Assembly: GCF_024362695.1 (NCBI RefSeq)
Contig: NC_065425.1
Span: 8,375,001-8,439,000, forward strand
DNA: 64,000 nt
Direction of reading: 5' to 3'
DNA from: Pectinophora gossypiella
Taxonomy: Eukaryota > Arthropoda > Insecta > Lepidoptera > Gelechiidae
Below are positions 29,485-39,609 of the stretch, in pieces. The notes beneath the pieces were generated by a model that had not been told where the DNA came from, did not search any database, and saw only the letters and a program-made list of their open reading frames with translations. Numbering within the stretch: the first letter of the stretch is position 1; every line of letters begins with the position of its first letter. Both the position numbers and the translations under genes were made by a program.

Positions 29485-29860
29485 GTTAATTATCAAAATT
29501 TACAGCTTTTCAAAATACTCTTGTATTTAATTTAGATCAACGAGCGTATAACGCCGTCTCAATTGGTAGTTGTTTTTTCCTATGAATACTTATAACCTAA
29601 TACCATCACGTCCTGTCATAGACTGATTAAAATAAATTCATTGCACAGGAGTCGTTGTCATTATACTTGCATAATACCTGAGTATTCCACATGTGAGAAT
29701 AATTATAGCTTATTGATTAATGATTATAGATCGACAAGGATTGTTTAAATAAAATATATAAATAAAATCTTTATTGCAAAATCTTTATTAATTGTTTATA
29801 ATAATAAAAAAAGATGGAATCTTGTATGTCGCTATACTTTCGTGTAATTTCTTTTTTTCA
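29485..29860. other. AT-rich stretch, nothing recognised
   Basis: No supported feature. Confidence 0.45.
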
Positions 29861-29864
29861 GCTG

Positions 29865-29995
29865 TACGGTCACGAGCATTTGGTGCCATGTCACATTAAC
29901 TTTTTTGACAAATTGAACTGTAAGTCTCACTAAATCTCAAATATGTTAGTGCGACAGAGTCCTAAAATGGGTACATTATATTGCTCATGACTGTA
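29865..29995 (+). mobile_element. MITE-H copy
   Basis: TACGGTCACGAGCA ... TTGCTCATGACTGTA, with a ~15-bp deletion near the left end relative to 39610-39755. Confidence 0.8.
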
Positions 29996-31305
29996 AAAAC
30001 CTAAAAAAAAATATCATTGTTAAAATTCTAAGCAGCGTTTGAATTTAAAACCTCATTTAGATATACTGTAAATTATATTTTTATTTTATTTTATTTGGAG
30101 AACTTACAGACAATTTTTACATTAGTAAATGAATTAAATATGCATGAAACGGTGCTAATAACAAGTTCCCGCTAATGTTGAAGATGTTTATAATTTCTGC
30201 AAATCGAATAAAACTTATACAACCTGTCAATTAAATTTAATCATTACTTAGTGTAATAATTATTACATTATTACTAAACAGACCTTGTGTCCATTTCTGA
30301 TGGTATTTTAGGTTCCCTTCTAACTGTGCTGTGGTTATTAAAAGATTTCCTGAATGTTCTATAGCTAAGTGGTGTAGGGCCGTAATTTTAGTGCTAAGCT
30401 CCAAATATTTTCACGCTAACGATTACTTGGGGGGTAATATGCTACAATTATGTAAGTAAATTGTCCAAAATAATATCGCTCTTAAAATGGGCTCCATTAG
30501 TATATTTTACCATCTAAGAAAAGTAATAATTGGTGGTAGTTTCCAACTAGTCAAATCAGTTACTTTTTACTAAACTTACTTCTGGACAATCAGGAGATCA
30601 GCCTGCAATGTCCTCACCAAACTAGGGATCACAAAGTGATTTGTCTCCACCGGGATTCGAACCACGACCCACGACCACGGACGCCGTTAGCCACAATGGT
30701 GACAGCTCTAACACGTATGTATGAATGTTAAATTATTATTATCTACTTTCTTCTGGCGTACACGCAATAAATTGCAATATATGACATAATATTACTTGAT
30801 GGCATGCAACTTTTCCCTGGAGTTTGCGGAAACAGGAAAACATGGTCATCACAGTTACAGCATCATATCACGCCTGTAGCCGCTAGTGGGGTGAGCAGAG
30901 AAGACATTTTGCTGCCACTCCGGATAGATGAATATTATGTTGTTCTGAATGGCGACAGTGTGGTGTGCTGAGAATGCTTATAAAAAAAAACAGAATACAC
31001 TCTTCGTAATGCCTACTTTGTAGGCGCGCGCGCCACTCGGCAATCGGCCTTTAACTTGCAATTATTTTACATTGACAGTTTGTAATAATTAGTCATTTTT
31101 ATCACAACAGTATCCTGAAGACGTTATGTGATAGGTGGGACTCCCCCCTTCTAAAAATGTGGATGGAGCTTCGCACTTTATAAGTTTGTATTGATGATCG
31201 GCCGAATAATGCTTTACTAACATTAGTTTATAAGTCGTTTGTAGGTATACTAACATTCTATGGACTTTGACTGAAATAAACGATTTTTATTTATTTACTT
31301 ATTTA
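29996..31305. other. Intergenic, mostly unrecognised
   Basis: Small scraps only: a Repeat-P piece at 30535-30580 and a SINE-B head in reverse at 30583-30690 (ACCGGGATTCGAACCACGAC). The rest is AT-rich without a gene. Confidence 0.5.
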
Positions 31306-31309
31306 TTGT

Positions 31310-34300
31310 AAAGGGCATTGAACATTTCACTATGGAGGCTGGCATAGCCTGGTGGCGCCACCTAGCGGATTTTTTAAAACTGTGGCGCACGATGAAACCT
31401 GTGCATATCGATAGGGGGCACTTTTCTAAACAAAAAAGCTTTAATGAACCTATGCTCTAAAGCGTCACGTTTTCAAGATATTTAGCTTGAAAGTTCCGAA
31501 AAGTGTTGTATGAACAAATCGATTTTACTTTTATATGCAATTGGAATATAGTGACTAAGTGATTATGCATGGAATATTAGTGTTTAATATACCACATATT
31601 ATTTACTTTATTGAAAAATAAATAAATAGAAAATAGGTAAAATAAATATCTACGAGTATAACTTACTTTTATGTGTAACTTAAAAGAAATCCAGAAACGC
31701 GTCGTGAGATGTACAGCTCATGACTTATTCTCGTGGTAATCACGCTCAAAGTTATTTGCTATGATTGTCTAACAATTTCACACTTTTTGAGTTTTTATGT
31801 TTATTCAATGAAAGGCAGCTTAAATGTCTAATCACAGTGAAAGCAGGTGGGGTGTGAAAATTCGCTTTTAGGACTACTTTACAGCAGTGTATGGAACATA
31901 CCTAGTTCGTATAGACACACCAACGGGGTGTGTGCCTTCAATGCAACGGGACCTTAAGCTGTTTAGTTCATAACAATCATATTACATGAACACATTGTTC
32001 AATTATTCATCGATTTTCTTAGTTGTGTTTTTATAAGTATGAAATAAAACATCGTAAAAGTAGTCATATAGTTATTTATATTTTGCTTAAAATTAAATCA
32101 ATACTAATTGTTATTGAATACATACAGTGTATATACTTATAACAAATAGGCTTTTTTTATACAAATTCGTACCTATTAGGATAATGAATATCAGTCTTCT
32201 TGAATAATCAATCTTCTTCTTCATCAGAAATAATAACTTGATCTAAAAAGGCAGCAGGGGGTTGAATTTCTTTTGCTGCAATAGTGACCGACAAGTTTAT
32301 TTCTGTTTTTCAAACTATTATTTAGCAAGATATATACAAAATAAATTCTGTTGCTCTGGTGCCTCGAGAGTATTTTAGCTCTTGTCAGCCAAGGATCACA
32401 AACTACTATGTTGTATTGATTTAAATTATAGTCAACTTCAAAATCTTCATACACTTCAATGAAAAACGTTCCGTTTTCTTTTAGGTGTTCGCCATAGTAG
32501 CTTCTTGCCTGCGTCACTTGATACGGCCCCAGAGACATTATCAACAGATCCTCATATGATAAGATGGGAAACTGTTGAAAGCCTTCACTTGAGTTCATAG
32601 CTTGGAAAGCGGCTCTGCGTTGATTTAAATTGTTTTGTATTACAAACTCGCACAGATAGTTTGGGGCGTCGTGCTTAAGGTATATATCGTTGATTATTTC
32701 ATTTACGAGTGGGTGATCTGTCACCCGTTTTCCGAAGGCATTTATTAGGGCGCAAGCAATCCTCACTTCCTCTTTTAAATGTGGCATATTCGGTATTGCG
32801 TAGTTAGCTGGAAACGATAAGAATACTGTTCCATCAATAATGAAGTAAGTACGTCACATTTAGACTGCGTTTCCACCAGTAACATGCTAGATGCTACGTT
32901 GCATACCCTACAATCGGGTTCATTGTGCCGATCAGAATCAGACCCAATTATCTGATTGGTGGATATTAAACCTAGCAACGTAGCACATGTCAGATGAAAA
33001 AACAGCCTTACCGTTGTGCTTGCATTAATATGAACTGATTACTCTCTACTGTTACAAAAAATGCAAATATCATTTATTATACATAATTAAGTGGTAATAG
33101 TTGGCTATAAAATCTATTGAAAGCGTAAGTCTGGTACACAAGTGATACGCTTGGCGTAAGAGCTATCTCTGGCTAATTATAATAGAGATAAGTTGACAAC
33201 TTTCTGTTAAAAATGTTTTGCGTTGATTACACTCCGTCTAAGACGCTACATAATGAGAGCTTCGATAAAGTAGGATATATATTATTTTCATACACGAATT
33301 TTTTTTCATATGACATTTCGATTATGAAAAGCACGATTGAGAAACGAGCCGAATCATACATTGTCATTTTATGTATTATACTGACCAGGGACTATAATAT
33401 AGATACCAGATACACTGCATACTGAGATTTTTAATTTTTGCAATGTTCAAATAAGATTACTTAGCTCTCGATCGTCAAATAAGTGGCGAGCATAATTCAG
33501 GATGTTGGGGTGCCTAGCAATATAATCTTCAGTTGTCAAGTAAGACTATATAGGACGCCGAGATCTTCGGCGCGGGCCACGAACAGTGCTTACACCACAA
33601 CAAAAAACATTGCTTGGCACCAACATGACTGGACATCTTGCCAAGACAACAACAACAAATTCAACAATAACACTAACAAAGTCAACAAAAATACTAACAA
33701 ACTCAAGAGGAATATTAACAAACTCAACAGTGGTAACAAATACAACAGAATGAACAGGATAGAGTCTCAGAACAGAGAAAAGCGCGTGCGCACGTTGAAG
33801 ATGAAAGTGGCAAACTGACTGAAAGTTCACCCGGCTGCCAATCGTCCTATTGTATTTATTGTATGATGTTGTCTCACTCACACTTATTGTATGGCTATTC
33901 GCTATCCTTGTTGATTCCGCCGAAATAATAGAAATTCGTGCAACTTTAAACAAAGGACCTCCATTTTCGTAGTTCCTGGAATTAAACGAGAAAGCAAAAT
34001 GGCAGTTAATAAGTACACAATTTTGTTTCTCTTATACAGATTTCTTAAACTTCGAGAATTCTGCTTTTTAACGAGTACTAATGATGCCGCACTAAACGCA
34101 TTGCGTTTATAAAAATGTAAACTTTATTTTATATTTCATTAGATCCTATCGTTGTGTCAAGTAAAATCAAGTTAAGGAGTAAATGACGCCTATATCATAC
34201 ATAACACAAACTGATAAACTCAGTTTGCAATTAGTAACCTTAGATAAGGTGTGCACAGTTAAGTACCTATGTACTTCCTATATAATGTAGCAAAGACAAA

Positions 34301-34637
34301 AACCATTAATGTTGTTGCAAGTATTTATTAATTTCATTTTTTCAATAAGATAAATATGTTGTATATTAAATAATGTTTCATGTATAATCAATCACTTTGT
34401 CACTATATTACGATTGTATATAGATAAATAGTAAAATCGATTTATCCATACGACACTTTTCGTAACTTTCAAGCTAGATATCTTGAAAACGTGACACTTT
34501 AGAGCATAGGTCCATTAAAGCTTTTTTGTTCAGACAAGTGTCCCCTATCGATTTGCACAGGTTTCATCGTGCGCCGCAGTTTTAAAAAATCCGCTAGGTG
34601 GCGCCACTGAGATATGCCAGAAAGGTTCATAGCCCTT
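31310..34637. mobile_element. 3.3-kb DNA transposon with ~250-bp terminal inverted repeats
   Basis: The left end 31310-31565 and right end 34385-34637 are reverse complements at high identity: AAAGGGC..TGAAC.TTTC at the tips, then GGTGGCGCCACCTAGCGGAT, TTTTTTAAAACTG, GCGCACGATGAAACCTGTGC, AAGCTTTAATG and TTTTCAAGATAT..AGCTTGAAAGTT. The interior carries a minus-strand remnant of a transposase-like gene (32208-32860). I find no clear target duplication. It sits between the two paralogous secreted-protein genes. Confidence 0.82.
32208..32860 (-). pseudogene. Transposase-like protein remnant
   Basis: The frame from about 32860 reads FIIDGTVFLSFPANYAIPN, then MPHLKEEVRIACALINAFGK and on through ILSYEDLLIMSLGPYQVTQA, RSYYGEHLKENGTFFIEVYE and ILSRHQSNRIYFVYI, open to 32224. 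The YQ..QA.SYY.EHL.E.G.F..EV and SRH....Y..Y pattern resembles the C-terminal part of insect DDE-type transposon proteins. Near the end a second frame gives AAFLDQVIISDEEED and a stop at 32208, indicating a frameshift. The catalytic part upstream is missing or unrecognisable, so it is a decayed copy. The superfamily is not determined. Confidence 0.55.
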
Positions 34638-35035
34638 TGGGTTCTATTCAGTTTAGACACAATATGGAATTCAAAATATTAATGAAAAAAAAAACTAATA
34701 TTTTGATGAATTTTGCGACACGAAATTCCACTTAATATCAACTCAGAATCATGGTCTGAATCCCTAAAGTTTTCGTTACGATGTCACTAACACCCTGTAT
34801 AAGATAAATAAAGTAACTTTTGACCCACATCTCATAAAATAGGTTAAAATGTTAAATGGGCATCTCATTTATTCTTTTCTACTGTACGAGTAAGTACATG
34901 TTATAAATTAGAAAGTAGGTTAAATTGTATGACTCTGAAGATTATTTTAAAATTGTTTATTGATCCAATTATTCGTTTTTATTTATTATATAAGCCAACC
35001 AAATAATCCCACATCCATTTCAAGAGTTAAAACTA
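34638..35035. other. Half MITE-G then unrecognised sequence
   Basis: 34715-34799 is the right arm of MITE-G (CACTTAATATCAACTCAGAA .. GATGTCACTAACACCCTGTA). 34800-35035 is AT-rich with nothing recognised. Confidence 0.6.
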
Positions 35036-35040
35036 ACTTG

Positions 35041-35186
35041 TTAAGGCCACATTGGAGCAATTCATCTACTTAACAAAGCATTATTGCTATTTGACGTTTG
35101 TTGATATTGCACACTTATTTTTACACGCGCAAATGTCAATAAACAATATTAATTTTTAGATAAATTGCTTCGATGGGGCCTTTTAA
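35041..35186. mobile_element. MITE-O copy
   Basis: TTAAGGCCACATTGGAGCAA .. and the mirrored AAATTGCTTCGATGGGGCCT..TTAA. It has diverged arms. It ends just past the predicted polyadenylation signal of the gene at 35609-37675. Confidence 0.75.
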
Positions 35187-35201
35187 CCTTGTGATTATAC
35201 C

Positions 35202-35207
35202 TTTATT
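35202..35207 (-). terminator. Polyadenylation signal of the PPTD-repeat gene
   Basis: TTTATT on the plus strand (AATAAA on the coding strand), about 400 bp after the stop codon and about 110 bp beyond the in-frame continuation that ends at 35318. Inferred from position only. Confidence 0.5.
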
Positions 35208-35317
35208 TCAAAGGGGTCTGTTTACATATCCTGAAGGTATTTACAAATCCGGTTTGTGACAGAAGTAGATTGAAGATGGAAGTAATTAAAAAACTGTATA
35301 TTTTGCCATTAGCAGCT

Positions 35318-35608
35318 TTATAATATTGTTTCGATTATTTCGGGATAAGAAAAAAATGTGTGTGGGTCGGTGGGTGGGTCAGTGAGTGGGTCGGTGGGTG
35401 GGTCAGTGGGTGGGTCAGTGAGTGGGTCAGTGGGTGGATCAGTGAGTGGGTCAGCGGGTGGTTCGGTGGGTGGAACATCGGGTGTATCAGCAGGAGGGAC
35501 ATCCGGTGTATCAGCGGGAGGGACATCGGGTGTATCAACGGGTGGACTAGTATCAGGTGTTGAATTATTACTAGGAGATAGATCTATGGTAATATTAGAT
35601 AGTAGGTC
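35318..35608 (-). pseudogene. In-frame continuation of the PPTD-repeat gene beyond its stop
   Basis: After the TGA at 35611-35609 the same frame stays open for 96 codons to TAA at 35320-35318. It opens DLLSNITIDLSPSNNSTPDT, repeating the NITIDLSPSNNSTPD block of the main gene, then has three PxDTPDVPP units and another nine or so DP[PL]T units. It is either a former part of the protein cut off by a nonsense mutation, or a partial duplication of the exon inside the 3' UTR. Confidence 0.75.
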
Positions 35609-36334
35609 TCATTTCGGATGGTCAGTGGGTGGGTCAGTGGGTGGGTCAGTGGGTGGGTCAGTGGGTGGATCAGTGAGTGGGTCAGTGGGTGGGTCAGTGG
35701 GTGGGTCAGTGGGTGGGTCGGTGGGTGGGTCAGTGGGTGGGTCGGTGGGTGGGTCAGTGGGTGGGTCAGTGAGTGGGTCAGTGGGTGGGTCAGTGGGTGG
35801 GTCAGTGGGTGGGTCGGTGGGTGGGTCAGTGGGTGGGTCAGTGGGTGGGTCAGTGGGTGGGTCAGTGGGTGGGTCAGTGGGTGGGTCGGTGGGTGGGTCG
35901 GTGGGTGGGTCAGTGGGTGGGTCAGTGAGTGGGTCGGTGGGTGTATCAGTGGGAGGGACATCGGGTGTACTAGTATCAGGTGTTGAATTATTACTAGGAG
36001 ATAGGTCTATAGTAATATTAGTCGTGGCTGGTACGCAGATGGGTACTCTTATGATAGTGTCGCCAGGTTGTGTGATGCAATTCGAATAGCTGTTGCTGTT
36101 GTATGTGTTTGAGCAGGAATTACAGCCACTATTGGAGTTGGTATTATATCTCGTGGAGCAAGAACTGCAGCCAGTATTGGAGCAAGAATTGCAGCCACTG
36201 TTGTAGTAAGTTCGACATGCGTTGGGTCGGTAGTTGCAACCCCTAGAGCAGCCGTACCCACAGCTTTGGCCGCTTGTAGAACATTGTGTCCCACTTGTAA
36301 TTATTGATATGGATTGAGCATCACACAAAGCACA
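35609..36334 (-). CDS. PPTD-repeat secreted protein, exon 2 (main body)
   Basis: Following exon 1 this completes a 257-residue protein. It opens CALCDAQSISIITSGTQ, aligned with CAMFDAQVIRIRIAGTF of the paralogue. Residues ~34-105 form a Cys/Ser/Asn/Tyr-rich block with repeated NSGCNSCSN units, giving about 15 Cys. Then comes GDTIIRVPICVPATTNITID, the conserved core with an N-glycosylation site, a Ser/Pro/Asp linker and about 26 tetrapeptides DPPT (a few DPLT), ending DHPK-stop. Thr next to Pro in such arrays is a typical mucin-type O-glycosylation context. There is no membrane segment, chitin-binding or other known domain. The strand is fixed by the acceptor TTTTCATTTCAG|TGT, by exon 1 and by the paralogue. 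The function is unknown; a secreted structural or mucin-like role is inference. Confidence 0.88.
   Translation of the reverse strand, partial: CALCDAQSISIITSGTQCSTSGQSCGYGCSRGCNYRPNACRTYYNSGCNSCSNTGCSSCSTRYNTNSNSGCNSCSNTYNSNSYSNCITQPGDTIIRVPICVPATTNITIDLSPSNNSTPDTSTPDVPPTDTPTDPLTDPPTDPPTDPPTDPPTDPPTDPPTDPPTDPPTDPPTDPPTDPPTDPPTDPLTDPPTDPPTDPPTDPPTDPPTDPPTDPPTDPLTDPPTDPPTDPPTDPPTDHPK
35620..35940 (-). repeat. 12-bp coding minisatellite (about 26 copies)
   Basis: On the plus strand the unit is GGTCAGTGGGTG with GGTCGGTGGGTG and AGTGAGTG variants; on the coding strand it encodes DPPT/DPLT. A second array of the same unit lies at 35364-35470 in the continuation past the stop. Such arrays change length readily. 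Confidence 0.95.
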
Positions 36335-36916
36335 CTGAAATGAAAATATTCACCTTTAAGTTAAGTAGGTAACAAAAAAAGTTTGAGTTTTACACAAAAC
36401 AGATACTTAAGGTACGCAGTAATTTTTTTACTTTGTTTGACACGTCAATCTACAATAACTGACGAGTTATTGTAGATTTGCCGCAGATGGCATTAATTAC
36501 TTGGCTAGAGACTACTAGATATGAATATTTTATTGCGAATAAGAAGTGTTAGCGTTTCAGAAAATACAGAAAATATCATGTACCCACTTTAGAACCCTGC
36601 CATTTAATGAGACTTACGGTTTAATTTGTCAAAAAGTTAATGTGACATGGTTTCAAAGTGTATAAATATTAGTCCACGTGACTGTACATAAACTCACATG
36701 CGGCCCGTCCCTACTAGGGTAGAGCCACAAATATTTAAAGAAAACTTGCATCCACTGTTGATATAGGAATCCTAAGATGGATATGATGAACCTTTATGAA
36801 AGTTAATAACATAACATCACGCCTGAATCCCCGGAAGAATAGGCAGAGTGCATAGTACCCACTCCTCGCTAGCTATGTTTAAGTCCCATGTAATACGGGG
36901 TAAGCCTATTGCCAAT

Positions 36917-37201
36917 CATCATCATCAGCCCATTAACGTCCCCACTGCTGGGGCCTTCCCTATGGATGGATAGGGAGATCGGGCCTTAAGCCATCACGCA
37001 GGCCCAGTGCGGTTTGATGGTTATTAACGACTGCTAATACAGCCGGGACCAACGGCTTAACGTGCCTTCCGAAGCAAGGAGGAGCTCGAGATGAAAACTT
37101 TTTTTTTGTGGTCACCCATCCTGTGACCGGCCTTTGCGAAAGTTGCTTAATTTCAACAATCGCAGACCGAGCGCGTTAATCGCTGCGCCACCGAGCTCCT
37201 C
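36917..37201 (-). mobile_element. SINE-C, full length, with 9-bp TSD
   Basis: Direct repeats ATTGCCAAT at 36908-36916 and 37202-37210. On the minus strand it has GAGCTCGGTGGCGCAGCG, the 5S-like GAAATTAAGCAAC and AGGATGGGTGACCAC, an A-run, the core and GGGCTGATGATGATG. Oriented with the host gene's transcription. Confidence 0.88.
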
Positions 37202-37349
37202 ATTGCCAATAACCGGGCACAAATCCTGTAAAACCACGTGATACCAAAAAATCTATGATCCAAATATTAATTTTATTCTAACTAATAAAATCAACTTCAT
37301 TAATTTAAAGCCCGAGCCCAGATTCGAGCCAGGGACACTGCGATGTAAG

Positions 37350-37485
37350 GGTGGTATTAATAAACTAATCTCAGCTGAGACTCCCCTCACGGCCTTGCTC
37401 AAGTTCCTGTGTTTATATAAGAACTGTCACATTGACATGATCTTGAGGGCACTCTCGAAGCTGAGATTAGTTTATTAATACCACC
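37350..37485. repeat. Foldback element with 27-bp arms
   Basis: GGTGGTATTAATAAACTAAT..CAGCT mirrored exactly at 37459-37485. The loop contains CCCCTCACGGCCTTGCTCAA and a partly symmetrical GATCTTGAGGGCACTCTCG. It has no other copy in this window. Confidence 0.8.
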
Positions 37486-37627
37486 ATAAGTCACGGATTT
37501 GAAATGTCAGTATTTAATAAGTCACTAAAATAGACCACAAACGAAAGGAATAACTTAAAAGAAATAAATCATTTTCTTTCTGTCTAAAAAAAAAATGTAA
37601 CTAAAAAGAATATTTTAATATAATTAC

Positions 37628-37675
37628 CTGTGTTAAACACACTGCCACTAATAACCCAACCCTATGCCACTTCAT
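37628..37675 (-). CDS. PPTD-repeat secreted protein, exon 1 (signal peptide)
   Basis: Sixteen codons MKWHRVGLLVAVCLTQ ending CAG|GTAATTAT in phase 0, identical in length and phase to exon 1 at 25968-26015. The VGLLVAVCLTQCALC stretch across the junction is a good signal-peptide core, with likely cleavage after CDA. The ATG is the first after the TATA box. Confidence 0.9.
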
Positions 37676-37708
37676 GGTTGATAGTGAAATTAAAACCTTT
37701 CTACTCAT

Positions 37709-37718
37709 TTTTATATAC
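37709..37718 (-). promoter_or_regulatory. TATA box of the PPTD-repeat gene
   Basis: On the minus strand CTATCGCTG is followed by TATATAAAAATGAG, about 43 bp before the ATG. Nine bases upstream of the TATA box match the promoter of the paralogue apart from one C/T difference. Confidence 0.82.
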
Positions 37719-37904
37719 AGCGATAGAAAAAAAAGAAACGTCAAAATTCTTTGTTTGATAAATATTTCTTTGTTCCGTGTGTTTGTGGCACGTGCTTTTA
37801 GGCTTTTTATGTTGATAGCGTACCTAGAAATGATAGTAAAATGTTCATTATTAATTAATTATAAAAGTGAGCAATACCAATTTTTATTTTTCCTTTACAC
37901 AAAT

Positions 37905-38325
37905 GTTGCCTGGAAGAAACTGCTGCTTTAGCAATAAGGCCGTCTGCTGTGTCTGTGTTCGTTTTGCTTGTTTTATATAATATAAAAAATAAATTAAATA
38001 ACGACTATGATCTTTTCTATTTCTGTAAAATACTACCGGTCCATGTTAAATTTAAACTCCAGATGCTAAAAGAACAATACTTTAGAACTGAAATACAGGA
38101 TCCAATATCACACTTCAAAATAACTAGGCAGGTAACAAATCATATATTAAATAAGCCCAAATTTAACAATTTTTACGGTAAACGAGTGTCTAATTAAATC
38201 GTACCTGACTTAATAAATCAGATACCAATTGAAATTAGGCATAAAATCACACCAAAAAACCTCAACAATATATTAAAAAGGTACATGTTTGAAAACCTAC
38301 AAAGTATGTGACTTGATGTGTGAAT
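37905..38325 (+). mobile_element. LINE remnant: reverse-transcriptase protein C-terminus
   Basis: The frame from 37949 ends at a TAA (38195) but continues in frame with LVPD-type sequence: ..FKITRQVTNHILNKPKFNN then FYGKRVSN(stop)IVPDLINQIPI and EIRHKITPKNLNNILKRYMF. The NxxYGKR..YxxPxLxNxIPxxIR pattern is the C-terminus of CR1/jockey-group RT proteins. The nonsense codon stands where Tyr is usual. Upstream, AGCAATAAGGCCGTCTGCTG resembles the LINE tail piece at 42105-42160. Confidence 0.68.
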
Positions 38326-39605
38326 TTGGAGCACCCTGTTTACTATCTTGTTTACTTGTTTCCTGCTTGCCAGTTTCTCGGAATCGCCCGCTCATACGTA
38401 GGTATGATGCGCCTCACTTGTGGCGAATTACCTATCCTACCGGTTCTTTCGTCCATGTATGCGTTTGGCGTTTGAAATGTGTACTTTATTTGTTGAATAG
38501 TGTTATTAATTAGTGGTATACTTCTGAAGTACAAACTGTAACAATAGCGGAATATTGCATTGAGACAAACCTGCAAGGTTTAGCAATGCGATTCAATTGT
38601 GTCTTTATGTAAAATGTTTTCAACAATAAATAAAAAAAAAAAAAAAAAAATAATATGCGCAATAAAGTATCAATAGCAATAATAAAACATTTTAATGCGT
38701 ACTTTACAAGACATTTACATGACAAACTTGTTCTAAGGGGGGCAAAGGCGGTCTTATCGCTAAGAACGATCTCTTCCAGACAACCTTCGGCAGAAATAAA
38801 ACACTTGTACAAGTGCAGTGTAGCATAGTGCTGTGTAGTGTTAACTGTGTGGAGTGTATTTATTATTATGTAAATGAGGGATTGAGGGGAGGCACAGGCC
38901 TCCAGGCATGATGGACGAGCAGTCATCATCATTATCATCAGCATCTTCCTTGGTTACCATCATGGTATAAGAAAACCAGGTATGCTCAATCCTATGACAA
39001 GCCGCCATTGCTAGCTCTTTAATGACGTATGCGATATCACTGTATTACCATTAAATTGGTAACTCCAACGTTCCATGGACGTAAATTTTATTATTAAAAA
39101 TTAACTGAATTCCTGACTAATGTATTTAATTTCTGTTATTTGTCACATACCTATTTAAAAATCATTAAACTGTTAGTAAATCTTTTACTAAAAGTTAAAA
39201 ATTTCCTTGCAAAGTAAATGTAAAAACATTGGTCGTGGGTAATTTATTTTTTACGAAATGGCAACGCAGGGTGGGATGACGTCAGCTGGGCTAACCTTGA
39301 AATGTTGGCTGTCACTTTTGAGCAGGTATGTCTTCTTATACTATGGCTACTATTATATTTATATAAAATTTTCGTGTACCCAAAGCATATAATAAGGAAT
39401 AATACTACGTATAGAACGACAACTCTCCGCTCCCCACCAGCGGCTGAGCTAGGTTTACCTCACCCCCTCGGTCTGACTTTAGACTTCAATCGTATGGGCG
39501 TCAGACGTCACATACACAGATGCGCGTGTACGGTAACGTCAATGTGTAGTGTTTGTGTAAAACGAGGTGTTTTGTATGAAGTGTCCGGGGTGTTCTTCAG
39601 GACCC
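38326..39605. other. Long intergenic stretch, nothing firm
   Basis: A poly-A run at 38629-38650 may be an old retroposon tail. 39395-39600 (AATACTACGTATAGAACG, TTTACCTCACCCCCTC) recurs at 44690-44720 and 45060-45250, so it is a repeat. Open frames at 38289, 38510 and 39302 show no domain. Confidence 0.45.
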
Positions 39606-39609
39606 GTAG

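Larger units (their letters stand above)
36335..37627 (-). other. Intron of the PPTD-repeat gene, filled with mobile elements
   Basis: 1293 bp between the exons. From the exon 2 side: a repeat-F tail scrap (36440-36510), a deleted MITE-H (36572-36686), an old SINE-like end (36800-36905), a full SINE-C with TSD (36917-37201), a further scrap with CACGTGATACCA (37204-37280), and a foldback (37350-37485). The paralogue's intron has none of these. Confidence 0.85.

Noticed and set aside
33483..33953. Asn/Lys-rich frame (plus) and Val/Phe-rich frame (minus) inside the DNA transposon
   Set aside because: Composition from an AAC-rich simple repeat; no domain, and the two strands cannot both be real.
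35358..36089. 243-codon Gly-Ser-Val frame on the plus strand over the minisatellite
   Set aside because: Antisense of the DPPT array. The minus strand has signal exon, acceptor and paralogue, so it is the coding strand.
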